Shown: positions 49,469 to 58,485 of the stretch, piece by piece
How the letters are laid out: every line of letters starts with the position of its first letter
How positions within the stretch are numbered: the stretch's first letter is position 1
NCBI GenBank assembly: GCA_910587075.1
Contig: CAJUKE010000003.1
Span: 49,454-113,453, forward strand
Direction of reading: 5' to 3'
Source of the DNA: an uncultured Muribaculaceae bacterium
GTDB taxonomy: Bacteria > Bacteroidota > Bacteroidia > Bacteroidales > Muribaculaceae
Length of the DNA: 64,000 nucleotides
The notes under the pieces: model-generated
The model's input: the letters and a program-made list of their open reading frames with translations, nothing else
Database searches by the model: none
Told to the model about the DNA's origin: nothing
Position numbers and translations under genes: made by a program

Positions 49469-50438
49469 CGGGTGTCAGCTTGTAGGCATAGTCAAACGAG
49501 TACATATGCTCGCTCCCTTTGCCGTCGTCGGGGAGCACTGACTTGGGGGTGAAGTTGATGATATTCACCGGGGCACCCTTGGCAAGCATTGCCGAGGCGA
49601 GCGAGTCCTGCTCGGCCTGGGGCAGTTTGGCGCTCCATGAGGCGTATTCATACTTTATTCCCTGATCGGTGGCGGCGGTTTCGAGCGCCTGTATGTTGCC
49701 GAACGATTTGCCGCTCTTTCCGGCGGTGACGTAGGTAAATCTGTGGCGGGCGAGCTCGTTGAATGTGGCGGTGTCCCAATGGCAGTCGACAAACAGCGAC
49801 GCGGCGAAAACGTCGGGATAGGCTACATTGAAGTACATCGAAATCATGCCTCCCATCGACTGCCCTGTGGTGTAAAGGCGGTCTGAGTCAACCTCGTGGC
49901 CGTCAACCACATTGTCAAGCAAGCGGATAACGGCGTCGACCTCCGGGGTGTGCTCGTAGGCATCGTTCACGGCCACCCCCGAGAACTGGGGCACAAGCAC
50001 ATAACACGGATGCTCGGCCTGCCATTGGTCCGTGGCCCACACAAGGGCGCCGTAGCCTTGGGTCAGTGGCGTGGTGAAATCTGTGCCCGGAGTGCTCGCG
50101 TCGGCCATAAAGAGTACCAGAGGGTATTTCTCGCCGGATTTCAGCTCCTTGGGAGAGAATAGATTGTATTTCAACTGTTTCCCGCTTACGGAGTCGTCGT
50201 AGACGAATTGCTTGAACCGCGGGACTTCGGTTTTTATCATGGATTGAAGCACGGCGTCGCCTGTCTTGTCGATTACGGGTCCGCCGCCGGGTGTGCCCAG
50301 GGCGGGTCCCCCGACGTGTCCTTTATCCTGGGTGGGTTTGGAGGCGTCGGCTGTCTGGGTCGAGCCGTTGCCGCACGCTGTGGCGCATACGAGCGCCAGG
50401 GCCATCAGCCCCTTGGAAGCTGTTTTTCGTATAGTCAT
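49413..50438 (-). CDS. Lipoprotein alpha/beta-hydrolase (esterase-like)
   Basis: A 341-residue secreted hydrolase with a lipobox (ALVCATACGNG, Cys near residue 22). The serine-nucleophile elbow GQSMGG is seen near residue 189, after LYTT, and the domain has PLVLFMADAS in the oxyanion region, as in PHB-depolymerase-like or prolyl-oligopeptidase-like esterases that act on acylated polysaccharides. A low-complexity Gly/Pro segment follows the lipobox. The stop (TAA) is inside the RND gene, giving a convergent overlap of 56 nt. It has no gene downstream in the same direction, so its substrate is unknown. Confidence 0.82.
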   Translation of the reverse strand: MTIRKTASKGLMALALVCATACGNGSTQTADASKPTQDKGHVGGPALGTPGGGPVIDKTGDAVLQSMIKTEVPRFKQFVYDDSVSGKQLKYNLFSPKELKSGEKYPLVLFMADASTPGTDFTTPLTQGYGALVWATDQWQAEHPCYVLVPQFSGVAVNDAYEHTPEVDAVIRLLDNVVDGHEVDSDRLYTTGQSMGGMISMYFNVAYPDVFAASLFVDCHWDTATFNELARHRFTYVTAGKSGKSFGNIQALETAATDQGIKYEYASWSAKLPQAEQDSLASAMLAKGAPVNIINFTPKSVLPDDGKGSEHMYSFDYAYKLTPVREWLFAQTKAARGDTGK

Positions 50439-50557
50439 AGTTAAATAGTTGGTTTTAGTAATAAGACTGCCGGAGGTACTAAAGTTTATCAGTTGGCTGA
50501 CAAAATTGGCCAACGACAATGCTTCGCTGGCAAACGGCGTCGGGAGGGGCGGTTTTT

Positions 50558-50588
50558 TTGCGGGTGTCGCGATTTTAGTCTATTTTTG
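50558..50588 (+). promoter_or_regulatory. Promoter for the GH29-cutC pair (TTGC-N19-TATTTTTG)
   Basis: TTGC at 50558-50561, preceded by a T-run, is followed after 19 nt by TATTTTTG (50581-50588), a perfect -7 box and then CAG. The predicted transcript start near 50595 leaves a leader of about 55 nt. Confidence 0.75.
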
Positions 50589-50650
50589 CAGTTGGAGGAG
50601 CGAAGGCCGCGGCCTGATGGCGCTCCCGCCTCATTAACCAGCAAATAACT

Positions 50651-51976
50651 ATGAATTTAAGATTGAAACTCGCGCGCCTGTTGCTCCCTTTGGTCGGGCT
50701 GACGGCGATACCGGCCTCCGGCCTCGCGGCTGAGGCGTATACCCCCTCGGCTGAGGTGATGAAGTCAAGGGAGGAGTTCGCCAACGACCGTTTCGGCATA
50801 TTCATCCACTGGGGCATATACAGTATGTTCGGCCAGGGGGAGTGGTACCTCAATTACGGCCCTTCGGCCGAGGAGTATAAGAAGGCTGCGAAGGGGTTCT
50901 ATCCGGCTGACTTCGACGCGGCGAAGTGGGTCGCGGCCATCAAGGACGCGGGTGCGAGGTACATCTGTTTCACCACGCGCCACCACGACGGCTTCTCGAT
51001 GTTCGACACCGCCGAGAACGACTACGACATTACCGACGGCACGCCCTTTGGCCGCGACGTGCTGAAAGAGCTTGCCGACGAGTGCCACAGGCAGGGTATC
51101 GCCCTGCATCTTTACTACTCGCATCTCGACTGGGTGCGCGACGACTATCCGCAGGGGCGCACCGGCCGCAAAACGGGCCGCGATGCCACCAAGGCCGACT
51201 GGGATTCGTACTACGGCTTTATGAACCGGCAGCTTACAGAGCTGCTCACCAACTACGGCCCGGTGAGGGCCATATGGTTTGACGGGTGGTGGGACCACGA
51301 CGAGGATGCCTCACCGTTTGACTGGCAGCTCGACAAACAGTATGCCCTGATCCACTCCCTTCAGCCGGGCTGCATGGTGGCCAACAACCACCACCAGACA
51401 CCGTTCGCCGGGGAGGATATGCAGATATTCGAGCGCGACCTCCCGGGGGAGAACACCGCCGGGCTCTCGGGCCAAGAGGTCAGCCCCCTTCCGTTGGAGA
51501 CGTGCAACACGATGAACGGTATGTGGGGCTACAAAATCATGGACCAGAATTACAAGGATTCAACCACGCTGATCCGCTACCTTGTGAAGGCTGCCGGGAT
51601 GGGGGCCAATCTGCTGCTCAACGTGGGGCCGCAACCCAACGGCGAGCTCCCGGAGGCGGCGCTCAGCCGTATGGCCGAAATCGGAAAGTGGCTCCTCGAA
51701 AACGGGGAGACTATCTACGGCACCGAGGCGGGCCCTTTCCCCGCGCAGTCGTGGGGCACATCCACCCGTAAGGGGAACCGCCTGTTCCTCCACGTTATGA
51801 CCCCGGAGACCGACGCCATTATGATACCCGCCGGAGTGACGGTGAAGAATCCGCAGGAATTCGCGTCGGGTCGCCGCTTGAAGGCCGAACGGGCCGCCGG
51901 GCACACTGTGATAACTCTCGGCGCTGACCGCGACTCCACCGACTATATTATCGAATGCGAGATTGTTGAATCGTAA
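50651..51976 (+). CDS. GH29 alpha-L-fucosidase
   Basis: A 441-residue secreted fucosidase. The signal peptide is about residues 1-27. GH29 features are FGIFIHWGIYS near residue 48, FTTRHHDGFSMFD near 107-119 and the nucleophile Asp211 in IWFDGWWDHD. The acid/base residue is less conserved and is not assigned here. GH29 retaining enzymes release alpha-linked fucose from host mucin or plant glycans. The gene precedes cutC by 7 nt and has the best promoter in the window. Together with GH95 it gives this stretch two fucosidases. Confidence 0.92.
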   Translation: MNLRLKLARLLLPLVGLTAIPASGLAAEAYTPSAEVMKSREEFANDRFGIFIHWGIYSMFGQGEWYLNYGPSAEEYKKAAKGFYPADFDAAKWVAAIKDAGARYICFTTRHHDGFSMFDTAENDYDITDGTPFGRDVLKELADECHRQGIALHLYYSHLDWVRDDYPQGRTGRKTGRDATKADWDSYYGFMNRQLTELLTNYGPVRAIWFDGWWDHDEDASPFDWQLDKQYALIHSLQPGCMVANNHHQTPFAGEDMQIFERDLPGENTAGLSGQEVSPLPLETCNTMNGMWGYKIMDQNYKDSTTLIRYLVKAAGMGANLLLNVGPQPNGELPEAALSRMAEIGKWLLENGETIYGTEAGPFPAQSWGTSTRKGNRLFLHVMTPETDAIMIPAGVTVKNPQEFASGRRLKAERAAGHTVITLGADRDSTDYIIECEIVES

Positions 51977-51983
51977 CGCGCCA

Positions 51984-52739
51984 ATGATGATTGAGCTTGA
52001 AATATGTTGCGGCGACCCATCGAGCGTCGTTGCCGCCAAAGCCGGGGGCGCCCGCAGGGTCGAGCTATGCGCCGGACTCGCCGAAGGTGGCGTTACGCCG
52101 TCGGCGGGGCCTGTGCTCACAGCCGTCGGAGAGGGTATTGAGGCAATAAATGTGCTGATACGTCCGCGGCCGGGCGATTTCCTTTATAACGCGGCTGAGG
52201 TGGCGGCTATGGAACGCGACGTAAGGTCGGCTATCGCTTCTGGAGCCACCGGCGTGGTAATCGGGGCGCTGACCCCCGACGGGCTCGTTGACACGCGTGT
52301 CTGCTCCCGCCTGATCAAGGCGGCGAGAGCCGTGAAGAGCGACGTCGGTGTGACGTTCCACAGGGCGTTCGACCTCGCCCGCGACCCTATGGAGGCGTTG
52401 GAGGATGTTATCGGCCTAGGGTGCGACTGTCTGCTCACCTCCGGGATGGCCCCGACGGCACAAGAGGGGGCCGACCTGCTGCGTTCGCTCGTGGAAGCGG
52501 CCTCGGGTCGCGTCAAGATCATGGCCGGAGGGGGCGTGAACCCGTCGAATGCCCGCGAAATCCTTTCCCGAAGCGGGGTGGGGGCGTTGCACTCCACCGC
52601 CCGCTCAACTGTTGAGAGCGCTATGCGCTATCGGCGCGAGGGGGTGCCAATGGGGCTTCCCGGAGCCGATGAATACTCGCTGCGCCTAACGTCGGCCGCG
52701 GTCGTGGCCGAACTGCGCGCGATAGTGAGTATGTTTTAG
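51984..52739 (+). CDS. cutC: CutC-family protein
   Basis: A 251-residue TIM-barrel protein of the CutC family. The family signature LEICCGDPSSVVAAKAGGAR is at the N-terminus, VELCAGLAEGGVTPS follows, and FHRAFDLARDPMEALE and VKIMAGGGVNPSNAREIL lie further on. The copper-homeostasis role is historical and disputed; the TIM-barrel fold and its position 7 nt after a fucosidase suggest sugar-related work instead. ATG 51984 is used because it gives MMIELEICCG; the longer frame starts inside the GH29 gene. Confidence 0.92.
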   Translation: MMIELEICCGDPSSVVAAKAGGARRVELCAGLAEGGVTPSAGPVLTAVGEGIEAINVLIRPRPGDFLYNAAEVAAMERDVRSAIASGATGVVIGALTPDGLVDTRVCSRLIKAARAVKSDVGVTFHRAFDLARDPMEALEDVIGLGCDCLLTSGMAPTAQEGADLLRSLVEAASGRVKIMAGGGVNPSNAREILSRSGVGALHSTARSTVESAMRYRREGVPMGLPGADEYSLRLTSAAVVAELRAIVSMF

Positions 52740-52799
52740 CGCTTTTGCATTTTAGCGCTTCATAAAGCTCATAATGCCTTGAAATAATGCCTTGAAAAT

Positions 52800-55337
52800 A
52801 TGCTGAATAAATTGCTTGCCGCGGCGGTGGCCGCTGCCATGACGCTCCCTATGGGGGCCATAACCAAGAAGGAGGCCCTCGATTTCCTATACTCATCGAT
52901 GTCGCTCCCCGACAAGGCCGACTACCCGGCGGAGTTTTACGAGGCCAACGTCGACGCGTCGCTGCGCGCGATGGAGGAGATGCCTTGGGGCAAGAGTGTG
53001 CCCGACAGGGAGTTTCTCCATTTCGTGCTACCGGTGAGGGTCAACAACGAGAACCTCGATATGTCGCGCCAGGCGTTCTACTCCGAACTGAGCGGCAGGG
53101 TGAGGGGGCTATCAATGCGCGATGCCATACTGGAGGTGAACCATTGGTGCCACGAAAAGGTAACCTACCGCCCGTCCGACGCCCGCACCTCCTCGCCCCT
53201 TTCCACGGTGAGCCAGGCCATAGGGCGGTGTGGCGAGGAGTCGACTTTCGCGGTGGCCGCTCTGAGGTCGGTCGGTATTCCGGCACGGCAAATCTACACG
53301 CCGCGTTGGGCGCATACCGACGATAACCACGCGTGGGTCGAGGCTTGGGCCGACGGCGAGTGGTTTTTCCTCGGTGCCTGCGAGCCGGAGCCGGTGCTCA
53401 ACCTCGCCTGGTTCAATGCTCCCGCCTCCCGCGGATTGCTGATGAGCACCAAGGTCACCGGGGTATACAATGGCCCGGAGGAGGTGCTTCTCCGCGAGCC
53501 GCTCGCGACCCACATCAACGTCACTTCGAACTATGCCCCGGTTGACACCTTGCGGGCCGTGGTGACCCGGCCCGACGGCACACCCGCGGCCGGCGCGAAG
53601 GTGAATTTCTGCATTTACAACTATACCGACTTCTATCCGGCTGTGAGCAAGACCGCCGACGGCGGCGGGGAGGCGTCGCTGGTTGCCGGGTTGGGGGATA
53701 TGCTTGTGTGGGCTACCGACGGTAGCCGCTTCGGCTTCGCCAAAGGGAGGCCGGGAGAGCGGGTCAAGGTGGTGCTCGACAAGGATGCTTCCTGGGAAGG
53801 GGTTGTGGAATTTGACCTTACCCCTCCCGCGTCGCGCGACGCCGCTCCCAAGGTCAGCGCCGCGGCCAGGGAGGAAAACAACAGGCGGTTCGCCATCGAG
53901 GACTCCATACGCGGCGCCTATACGGCTACTTTTAGCGACGACCGCGGGGCGCGGCCCATCGCCGCTGAGCTGGGGCTTGACCCCGACTCGCTGGCCGGGG
54001 TGCTGGTGAAGTCGCGGGGCAACCATAGGAATATAGTCGAGTGCCTCGCGGGGATGGAGCCTGGCGAGCGGAGCGAGGCGCTGAGCATGCTGCTAAACGT
54101 CACTGAAAAGGACCTCCGCGACATACCCGCCGAGGTAATCGAGGACCATGTGTCGCACGCGATACCCCGCGACTCGGTTGGCGACCGTGTGTCGCGCGAC
54201 GTTTACAGCCGCTACATACTTTCGCCGAGAATTGAGAACGAGGGTCTTCGCCCTTGGCGCGGCTATCTCGCCGATGCCTTGTCCTCCAAAGGTATAGGGC
54301 GTGATGCCGACGCGCTGGTGGCGTGTATCGACGGGAATATCGCCCCGGCTGACGCGGAGAACCCGCTTAGGCTCCGTATGAGTCCCCGGGCTGTGATGGA
54401 AACCGGGAGGGCCGACGCCCTGTCACGCGGCATATTCTTCGTGGCCGCGGCCCGCACCCTCGGCATTCCGGCCCGCATCGACCCGGTGACAGGCGATGTG
54501 CGATATATGACCGACGATGGCGGTTGGCGCACGGTGCGCTTCGCCTCGGAGGCCGACGCGTCACGCGGATCGGCCACCGGCACCCTTCGGCTGACGTTTA
54601 CTCCAGAGGGGTACATTGTGGATCCGAAATACTATACCCAGTTCTCGGTTGCCCGCATTGATGGCGGTGTGCCCCGGCAGCTCGAATTTGCCGAGGATGG
54701 CACGGCGGCATCGCTGTTCGCCAACCCGGTTGAGCTGGAGGCCGGGCAGTATATGGTTGTCACCGGGCAGCGGCTCGCCGACGGCGGCGTGCTGGCCCGC
54801 TGTGAGTTTTTCAACTTGGCGCCCGGCGGGCACGTTGAGCGTCCGCTGACTATTCGCCGCGACGAGGGCGCCGTGTCGGTCATCGGATCGCTGAACGCCG
54901 AGAATATCTACCGTGACCTCGCCCTTGGGGCCGACAAGAGCCTGCTTTCGACCACCGGCCGCGGCTATTATGTGCTTGGACTGATACAGCCGGGGCACGA
55001 GCCTTCGGTCCACGCGCTGAACGATATTTCGGCGGTGGCGCGGCAGCTTGAGGAGACGGGAATGAAGATTATGCTCCTGTTTGACAACGAGGAAAACGCC
55101 TTGCGTTTCAACCGCGAAGCGTTTCCAAATTTACCTTCCAATGTGGTTTTCGGAGTTGACAAGGATGGGGCGAGCCGCCGCGAACTCGCGGAGTCGCTGC
55201 ATCTCGACAATCCCGCGGCTCCAGTGTTCGTGATAGCCGACACTTTCAACCGCGTGGTATGGCTCTCGACGGGCTACACCATCGGCATCGGCGAGCGGCT
55301 GCTCGACATACTGCACCGCGTGCGCTCGGGTGAATAG
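52800..55337 (+). CDS. Secreted protein with active and degenerate transglutaminase domains and thioredoxin-like C-terminus
   Basis: An 845-residue protein with a signal peptide (about residues 1-20). Residues 85-235 form a transglutaminase-like domain with Cys144 in GRCGEESTF and His177 in DDNHAWVEAW; the usual Asp position reads GACEPEP. A carboxypeptidase-like/Ig region follows (about 245-340). At about 535-590 is a second copy (RADALSRGIFFVAAARTLGIPARI) in which the Cys and His are replaced by Ala and Gly, so it cannot be catalytic. The C-terminal part (about 697-845; MKIMLLFDNEENALRFNR) looks like a thioredoxin fold without the CxxC. Related Bacteroides proteins are known, but the function is not. 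Confidence 0.8.
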   Translation: MLNKLLAAAVAAAMTLPMGAITKKEALDFLYSSMSLPDKADYPAEFYEANVDASLRAMEEMPWGKSVPDREFLHFVLPVRVNNENLDMSRQAFYSELSGRVRGLSMRDAILEVNHWCHEKVTYRPSDARTSSPLSTVSQAIGRCGEESTFAVAALRSVGIPARQIYTPRWAHTDDNHAWVEAWADGEWFFLGACEPEPVLNLAWFNAPASRGLLMSTKVTGVYNGPEEVLLREPLATHINVTSNYAPVDTLRAVVTRPDGTPAAGAKVNFCIYNYTDFYPAVSKTADGGGEASLVAGLGDMLVWATDGSRFGFAKGRPGERVKVVLDKDASWEGVVEFDLTPPASRDAAPKVSAAAREENNRRFAIEDSIRGAYTATFSDDRGARPIAAELGLDPDSLAGVLVKSRGNHRNIVECLAGMEPGERSEALSMLLNVTEKDLRDIPAEVIEDHVSHAIPRDSVGDRVSRDVYSRYILSPRIENEGLRPWRGYLADALSSKGIGRDADALVACIDGNIAPADAENPLRLRMSPRAVMETGRADALSRGIFFVAAARTLGIPARIDPVTGDVRYMTDDGGWRTVRFASEADASRGSATGTLRLTFTPEGYIVDPKYYTQFSVARIDGGVPRQLEFAEDGTAASLFANPVELEAGQYMVVTGQRLADGGVLARCEFFNLAPGGHVERPLTIRRDEGAVSVIGSLNAENIYRDLALGADKSLLSTTGRGYYVLGLIQPGHEPSVHALNDISAVARQLEETGMKIMLLFDNEENALRFNREAFPNLPSNVVFGVDKDGASRRELAESLHLDNPAAPVFVIADTFNRVVWLSTGYTIGIGERLLDILHRVRSGE

Positions 55338-55346
55338 GCTTTGCGG

Positions 55347-55976
55347 TCAGCCCTCGGTGTGGAAGCTCGTGAACGATGAGCGTTCCTGCCGGGGGAAGCC
55401 GTCGGCTCCCTTTGCGGCGTCGAAGGCTTTGACCATAAACGCCATATTGTTGCCGAGGTTGCGCATGGTCTGGAGCCCTTCGAGGTCATCCTCGACGTCG
55501 GCGGCGGTGAAGCCGTGGACCTCGTTCCAGTATGTGCTCGACACAATCGGCATAGCGCTGATTGTGAAGTATTTGTTGATTTCGTCGAACGCCGATGTCG
55601 ATCCGGCCCTGCGTGAGGATACTACGGCGGCACCAACTTTCATCGTTTTGTCGACGGTGCCCGAGGTGCTGTAGAACAGGCGGTCGAGGAACGAGAGTGC
55701 CTGGCCGTTGCAACCGGCGTAATATACCGGGCTACCGACAATGACTCCGGCGGCTTCGGCGAACTTCGGGGCGGTTTCGTTCACAAGGTCGTTGAATACG
55801 CACCTGCCGTGTTCGCGGCAGAAGTTGCACCCGATGCAGCCGCGGATGTCCTTGTTGCCTATGTTGACGCGTTCTACTTCGAGGCCGTTGTCGGCCAACG
55901 TTTTCTCCACTTCGCGCAGTGCGCGGTCGGTGCATCCCTCAAGATGCGGGCTTCCGTTGATAACCAGTATTTTCAT
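55347..55976 (-). CDS. NAD(P)H-dependent FMN reductase / flavodoxin-fold oxidoreductase
   Basis: A 209-residue flavodoxin-fold protein. The phosphate-binding INGSPHLEGCTDRAL is at residues 6-20 and GSPVYYAGCNGQALSFLDR marks the flavin loop. The cysteine cluster CIGCNFCREHGRC (residues 47-59) resembles that of iron-sulfur flavoproteins, in which CxxCxxC and a further Cys bind a cluster. No partner is nearby; the transglutaminase-like gene converges at a distance of 9 bp. The substrate is unknown. Confidence 0.85.
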   Translation of the reverse strand: MKILVINGSPHLEGCTDRALREVEKTLADNGLEVERVNIGNKDIRGCIGCNFCREHGRCVFNDLVNETAPKFAEAAGVIVGSPVYYAGCNGQALSFLDRLFYSTSGTVDKTMKVGAAVVSSRRAGSTSAFDEINKYFTISAMPIVSSTYWNEVHGFTAADVEDDLEGLQTMRNLGNNMAFMVKAFDAAKGADGFPRQERSSFTSFHTEG

Positions 55977-56045
55977 TAGCTGTTAGATTGCTGAACTTAT
56001 AATAATCTGTATTTAATAACGCCGGAATGCGGGGCGGGGTTGGTT

Positions 56046-56921
56046 TCAGGTTAGCCCAGGTGCGTCAGAATCGCGGGTGACGCGCATATTGCGGTAGCTT
56101 ATAGGCGATTGGCCGGTGAGTTTGCGGAATATGCGGCAGAGGTATGAGGGGTCGTCATAGCCAAGTCGCACGGCAATCTCCTTAACGCTTAGGTCGGTAG
56201 TGTCGAGCAGCGTTTTCGCCACAAGCCCTATGAGAAGGTTGATTTGCTCTTTGGCCGTGTTGCCGAGGTAGCGCTTGACTATGATGTTGAGGTAGTTGGG
56301 TGTTATGTTTAGTTTGGCGGCGTAGAAAGCCACGTCGTGGTATCGGGTGTAATGCCTGTTGAGGAGGCCCAGGAAGTCGTTGATGATGATCCACGCCCGG
56401 TTTTTGGAAGGGTTCTCGCCCAGGATGCCGAGCCGCGACTCGGCCTGGTCGGCCATTACGAGCAGCAGGTTTTCAGCCTCGTTGCGCAACGCTTTTTCGG
56501 CTACGGCGCGACCGCAATGGTCTGATATCCAGCAGACGGTCGAGAACCAGTGACGCACAGCGGCACGATGGATGTTCGGGAGGGCGAACACCGGGTCGCG
56601 GTATATGAAGTCCCAGAAGCGGTTGGAGGTTACCAGGAAGAATAGGTCCTGTGTCGCCTCGAAGTCGATTGATAGAAAATCGGCCTCGAAATCGTCGGTC
56701 GAGCCGACCGGTACCACCACCATGTCGAACGCCAGAAACGCCATGTCGCCGCGGCCCAGGCGGAATATGTGAGAGTTGATGGAAAGTTCGGCCGACCCTT
56801 CGCGACCGAACATTATCAGGCATCCCGCCACAGGCAACGGTTTGCCATAACGCCATTCGGAGCCGGTGGTCATGCCCGCCTTGAAGCTCGCGGGAGATGC
56901 GGGGGAGTCAGTATCGTTCAT
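56046..56921 (-). CDS. AraC-family transcriptional regulator
   Basis: A 291-residue regulator with an N-terminal cupin-like sensor (about residues 25-115) and a C-terminal double helix-turn-helix (about 190-285; the signature VKEIAVRLGYDDPSYLCRIF and LTGQSPISYRN). Start at 56921 (MNDTDSPASP), because the upstream frame translates the intergenic region. A -7-like TATCTTCG lies on the minus strand at 56947-56940. The gene is divergent from the MATE exporter gene 193 bp away and is a natural candidate to regulate it. Confidence 0.88.
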   Translation of the reverse strand: MNDTDSPASPASFKAGMTTGSEWRYGKPLPVAGCLIMFGREGSAELSINSHIFRLGRGDMAFLAFDMVVVPVGSTDDFEADFLSIDFEATQDLFFLVTSNRFWDFIYRDPVFALPNIHRAAVRHWFSTVCWISDHCGRAVAEKALRNEAENLLLVMADQAESRLGILGENPSKNRAWIIINDFLGLLNRHYTRYHDVAFYAAKLNITPNYLNIIVKRYLGNTAKEQINLLIGLVAKTLLDTTDLSVKEIAVRLGYDDPSYLCRIFRKLTGQSPISYRNMRVTRDSDAPGLT

Positions 56922-57114
56922 AATAAAAGATTCTTTTCGCGAAGATATGAATAAAGTTTGTGATTCGGATGAGGTTTGTGCGGTGAGGTGATTTTTCGGA
57001 GTTATAAAAAGTACCATGATTGTGGTGATTTGCACCCTGCGCGATTTCAGCATTATGACTATCTTCGCGGCCTGGTCGGCAAGGATGGAGCCGATTTTTT
57101 ATAATTTCGACAGA

Positions 57115-58485
57115 ATGAAAGACAAACTTGACTTCGGAAAAGGTGATATTGGGCGGCTGTTCCGTGCGATTTTTTTCCCGACGCTCATCGGCATGGTGTT
57201 CAACTCGGCGCTGAATATCTTCGACGGGATGTTCGTGGGGCACGGCGTGGGGAGCGAGGCTCTCGCGGCGGTCAATATCGTAGCGCCGCTGTTCCTGATA
57301 TGCGCCGGCATCGGGCTGATGTTCGGCATCGGGGCTTCGGTGGCGGGTAGTATCCGGCTGGCCGATGGGAATGTCGGTGGCGCCCGGCTGATTATGACCC
57401 AGGCCTATATGGCCGGGGCGGTGATCTTCGGGCTGGTGATATTGGTTTCGCTGCTGTTCACGAGGCCGCTGCTCTACGCCCTGGGGTGCAGTCCGGCGCT
57501 TGAGGCCCAGGCCACCGATTATCTGCTGTGGCTGCTGCCGGGGCTGATGTTCTTCTACCTCCAGTGCGCCGGTATGATGCTGATACGCCTCGACGGGTCA
57601 CCGCGTTACGCGATGGCGGTGCAGGTGGTGGGCGCTGTGCTCAATATCTTCCTCGACTGGCTTATGGTGTTCCCTCTCGGCATGGGCATCAAGGGCGCGT
57701 CGATTGCGACATCCATATCCTGCGCGGGCGCGGGACTGATGGTTATCGCCTATTTCCTGTTTTTCTCCGACAAACTGAAGTTCTGCCGCCAGCCGCTGAC
57801 TAAGGTCGCCCTGAAGGGGGCTTTGAGGAATATCGGCTATATGGCCCGGATAGGGTTCGCCACTTTCATAGCCGAGCTCGCGATGGGGGTGATGATGGTC
57901 ACGGGCAACTTTATGTTTCTCTCCCGGCTCGGTGAGGCGGGTGTGGCCGCGTTCAGCGTCGGGTGCTATCTGTTCCCCATTATGTTCTCGATAAGCAACG
58001 CCGTCGCGCAGTCGGCCCAGCCGATTATCAGTTTCAACTACGGGGCGCGCGACATGGGGCGTGTCAGTCAAGCGCTCAGGGTGGCGCTTTTCGCCGCCTG
58101 CTGCTGCGGTGCTGTGGTTGCCGCGGTTATGTGGGGTGGCTCGGGGCTGTTGACCTCGGTGTTTATCAACCACGGGGAGGCGGCCTACGACATCGCATCC
58201 GGGGGGGTGCCGCTTCTTGGCCTTTGCGCGCTGCCGTTCGCGTTGAATATCACCTTTATAGGCTATTACCAAAGCTGTGAGCGATCGACGCGCTCCATTG
58301 TGTATATGCTGCTGCGCGGGCTGGTGTTTGTGGTGCCCGGATTCGTGTTGCTCCCCCGCCTGATCGGAGTCGAGGGGCTGTGGCTGGCCATACCGCTGTC
58401 GGAGACCCTGACCCTGATGGTGATCGCCGCGGCCTATATCGCGCGTCGTCAAAAACGGCGCCGGACCCGTTCACAGAATCTTTAG
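57115..58485 (+). CDS. MATE-family multidrug efflux transporter
   Basis: A 456-residue membrane transporter with about twelve hydrophobic helices in two homologous halves. Typical elements are the first helix FPTLIGMVFNSALNIFDGMF, the GAVLNIFLDWLMVF segment and the equivalent region in the second half. MATE pumps expel cationic drugs in exchange for Na+ or H+. ATG 57115 is used because the upstream frame is not membrane-like. A promoter-like TAATTTCG at 57102 lies only 5 nt before it, so a leaderless message or a different promoter is possible. The last 15 nt overlap the exonuclease gene on the other strand. Confidence 0.9.
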   Translation: MKDKLDFGKGDIGRLFRAIFFPTLIGMVFNSALNIFDGMFVGHGVGSEALAAVNIVAPLFLICAGIGLMFGIGASVAGSIRLADGNVGGARLIMTQAYMAGAVIFGLVILVSLLFTRPLLYALGCSPALEAQATDYLLWLLPGLMFFYLQCAGMMLIRLDGSPRYAMAVQVVGAVLNIFLDWLMVFPLGMGIKGASIATSISCAGAGLMVIAYFLFFSDKLKFCRQPLTKVALKGALRNIGYMARIGFATFIAELAMGVMMVTGNFMFLSRLGEAGVAAFSVGCYLFPIMFSISNAVAQSAQPIISFNYGARDMGRVSQALRVALFAACCCGAVVAAVMWGGSGLLTSVFINHGEAAYDIASGGVPLLGLCALPFALNITFIGYYQSCERSTRSIVYMLLRGLVFVVPGFVLLPRLIGVEGLWLAIPLSETLTLMVIAAAYIARRQKRRRTRSQNL

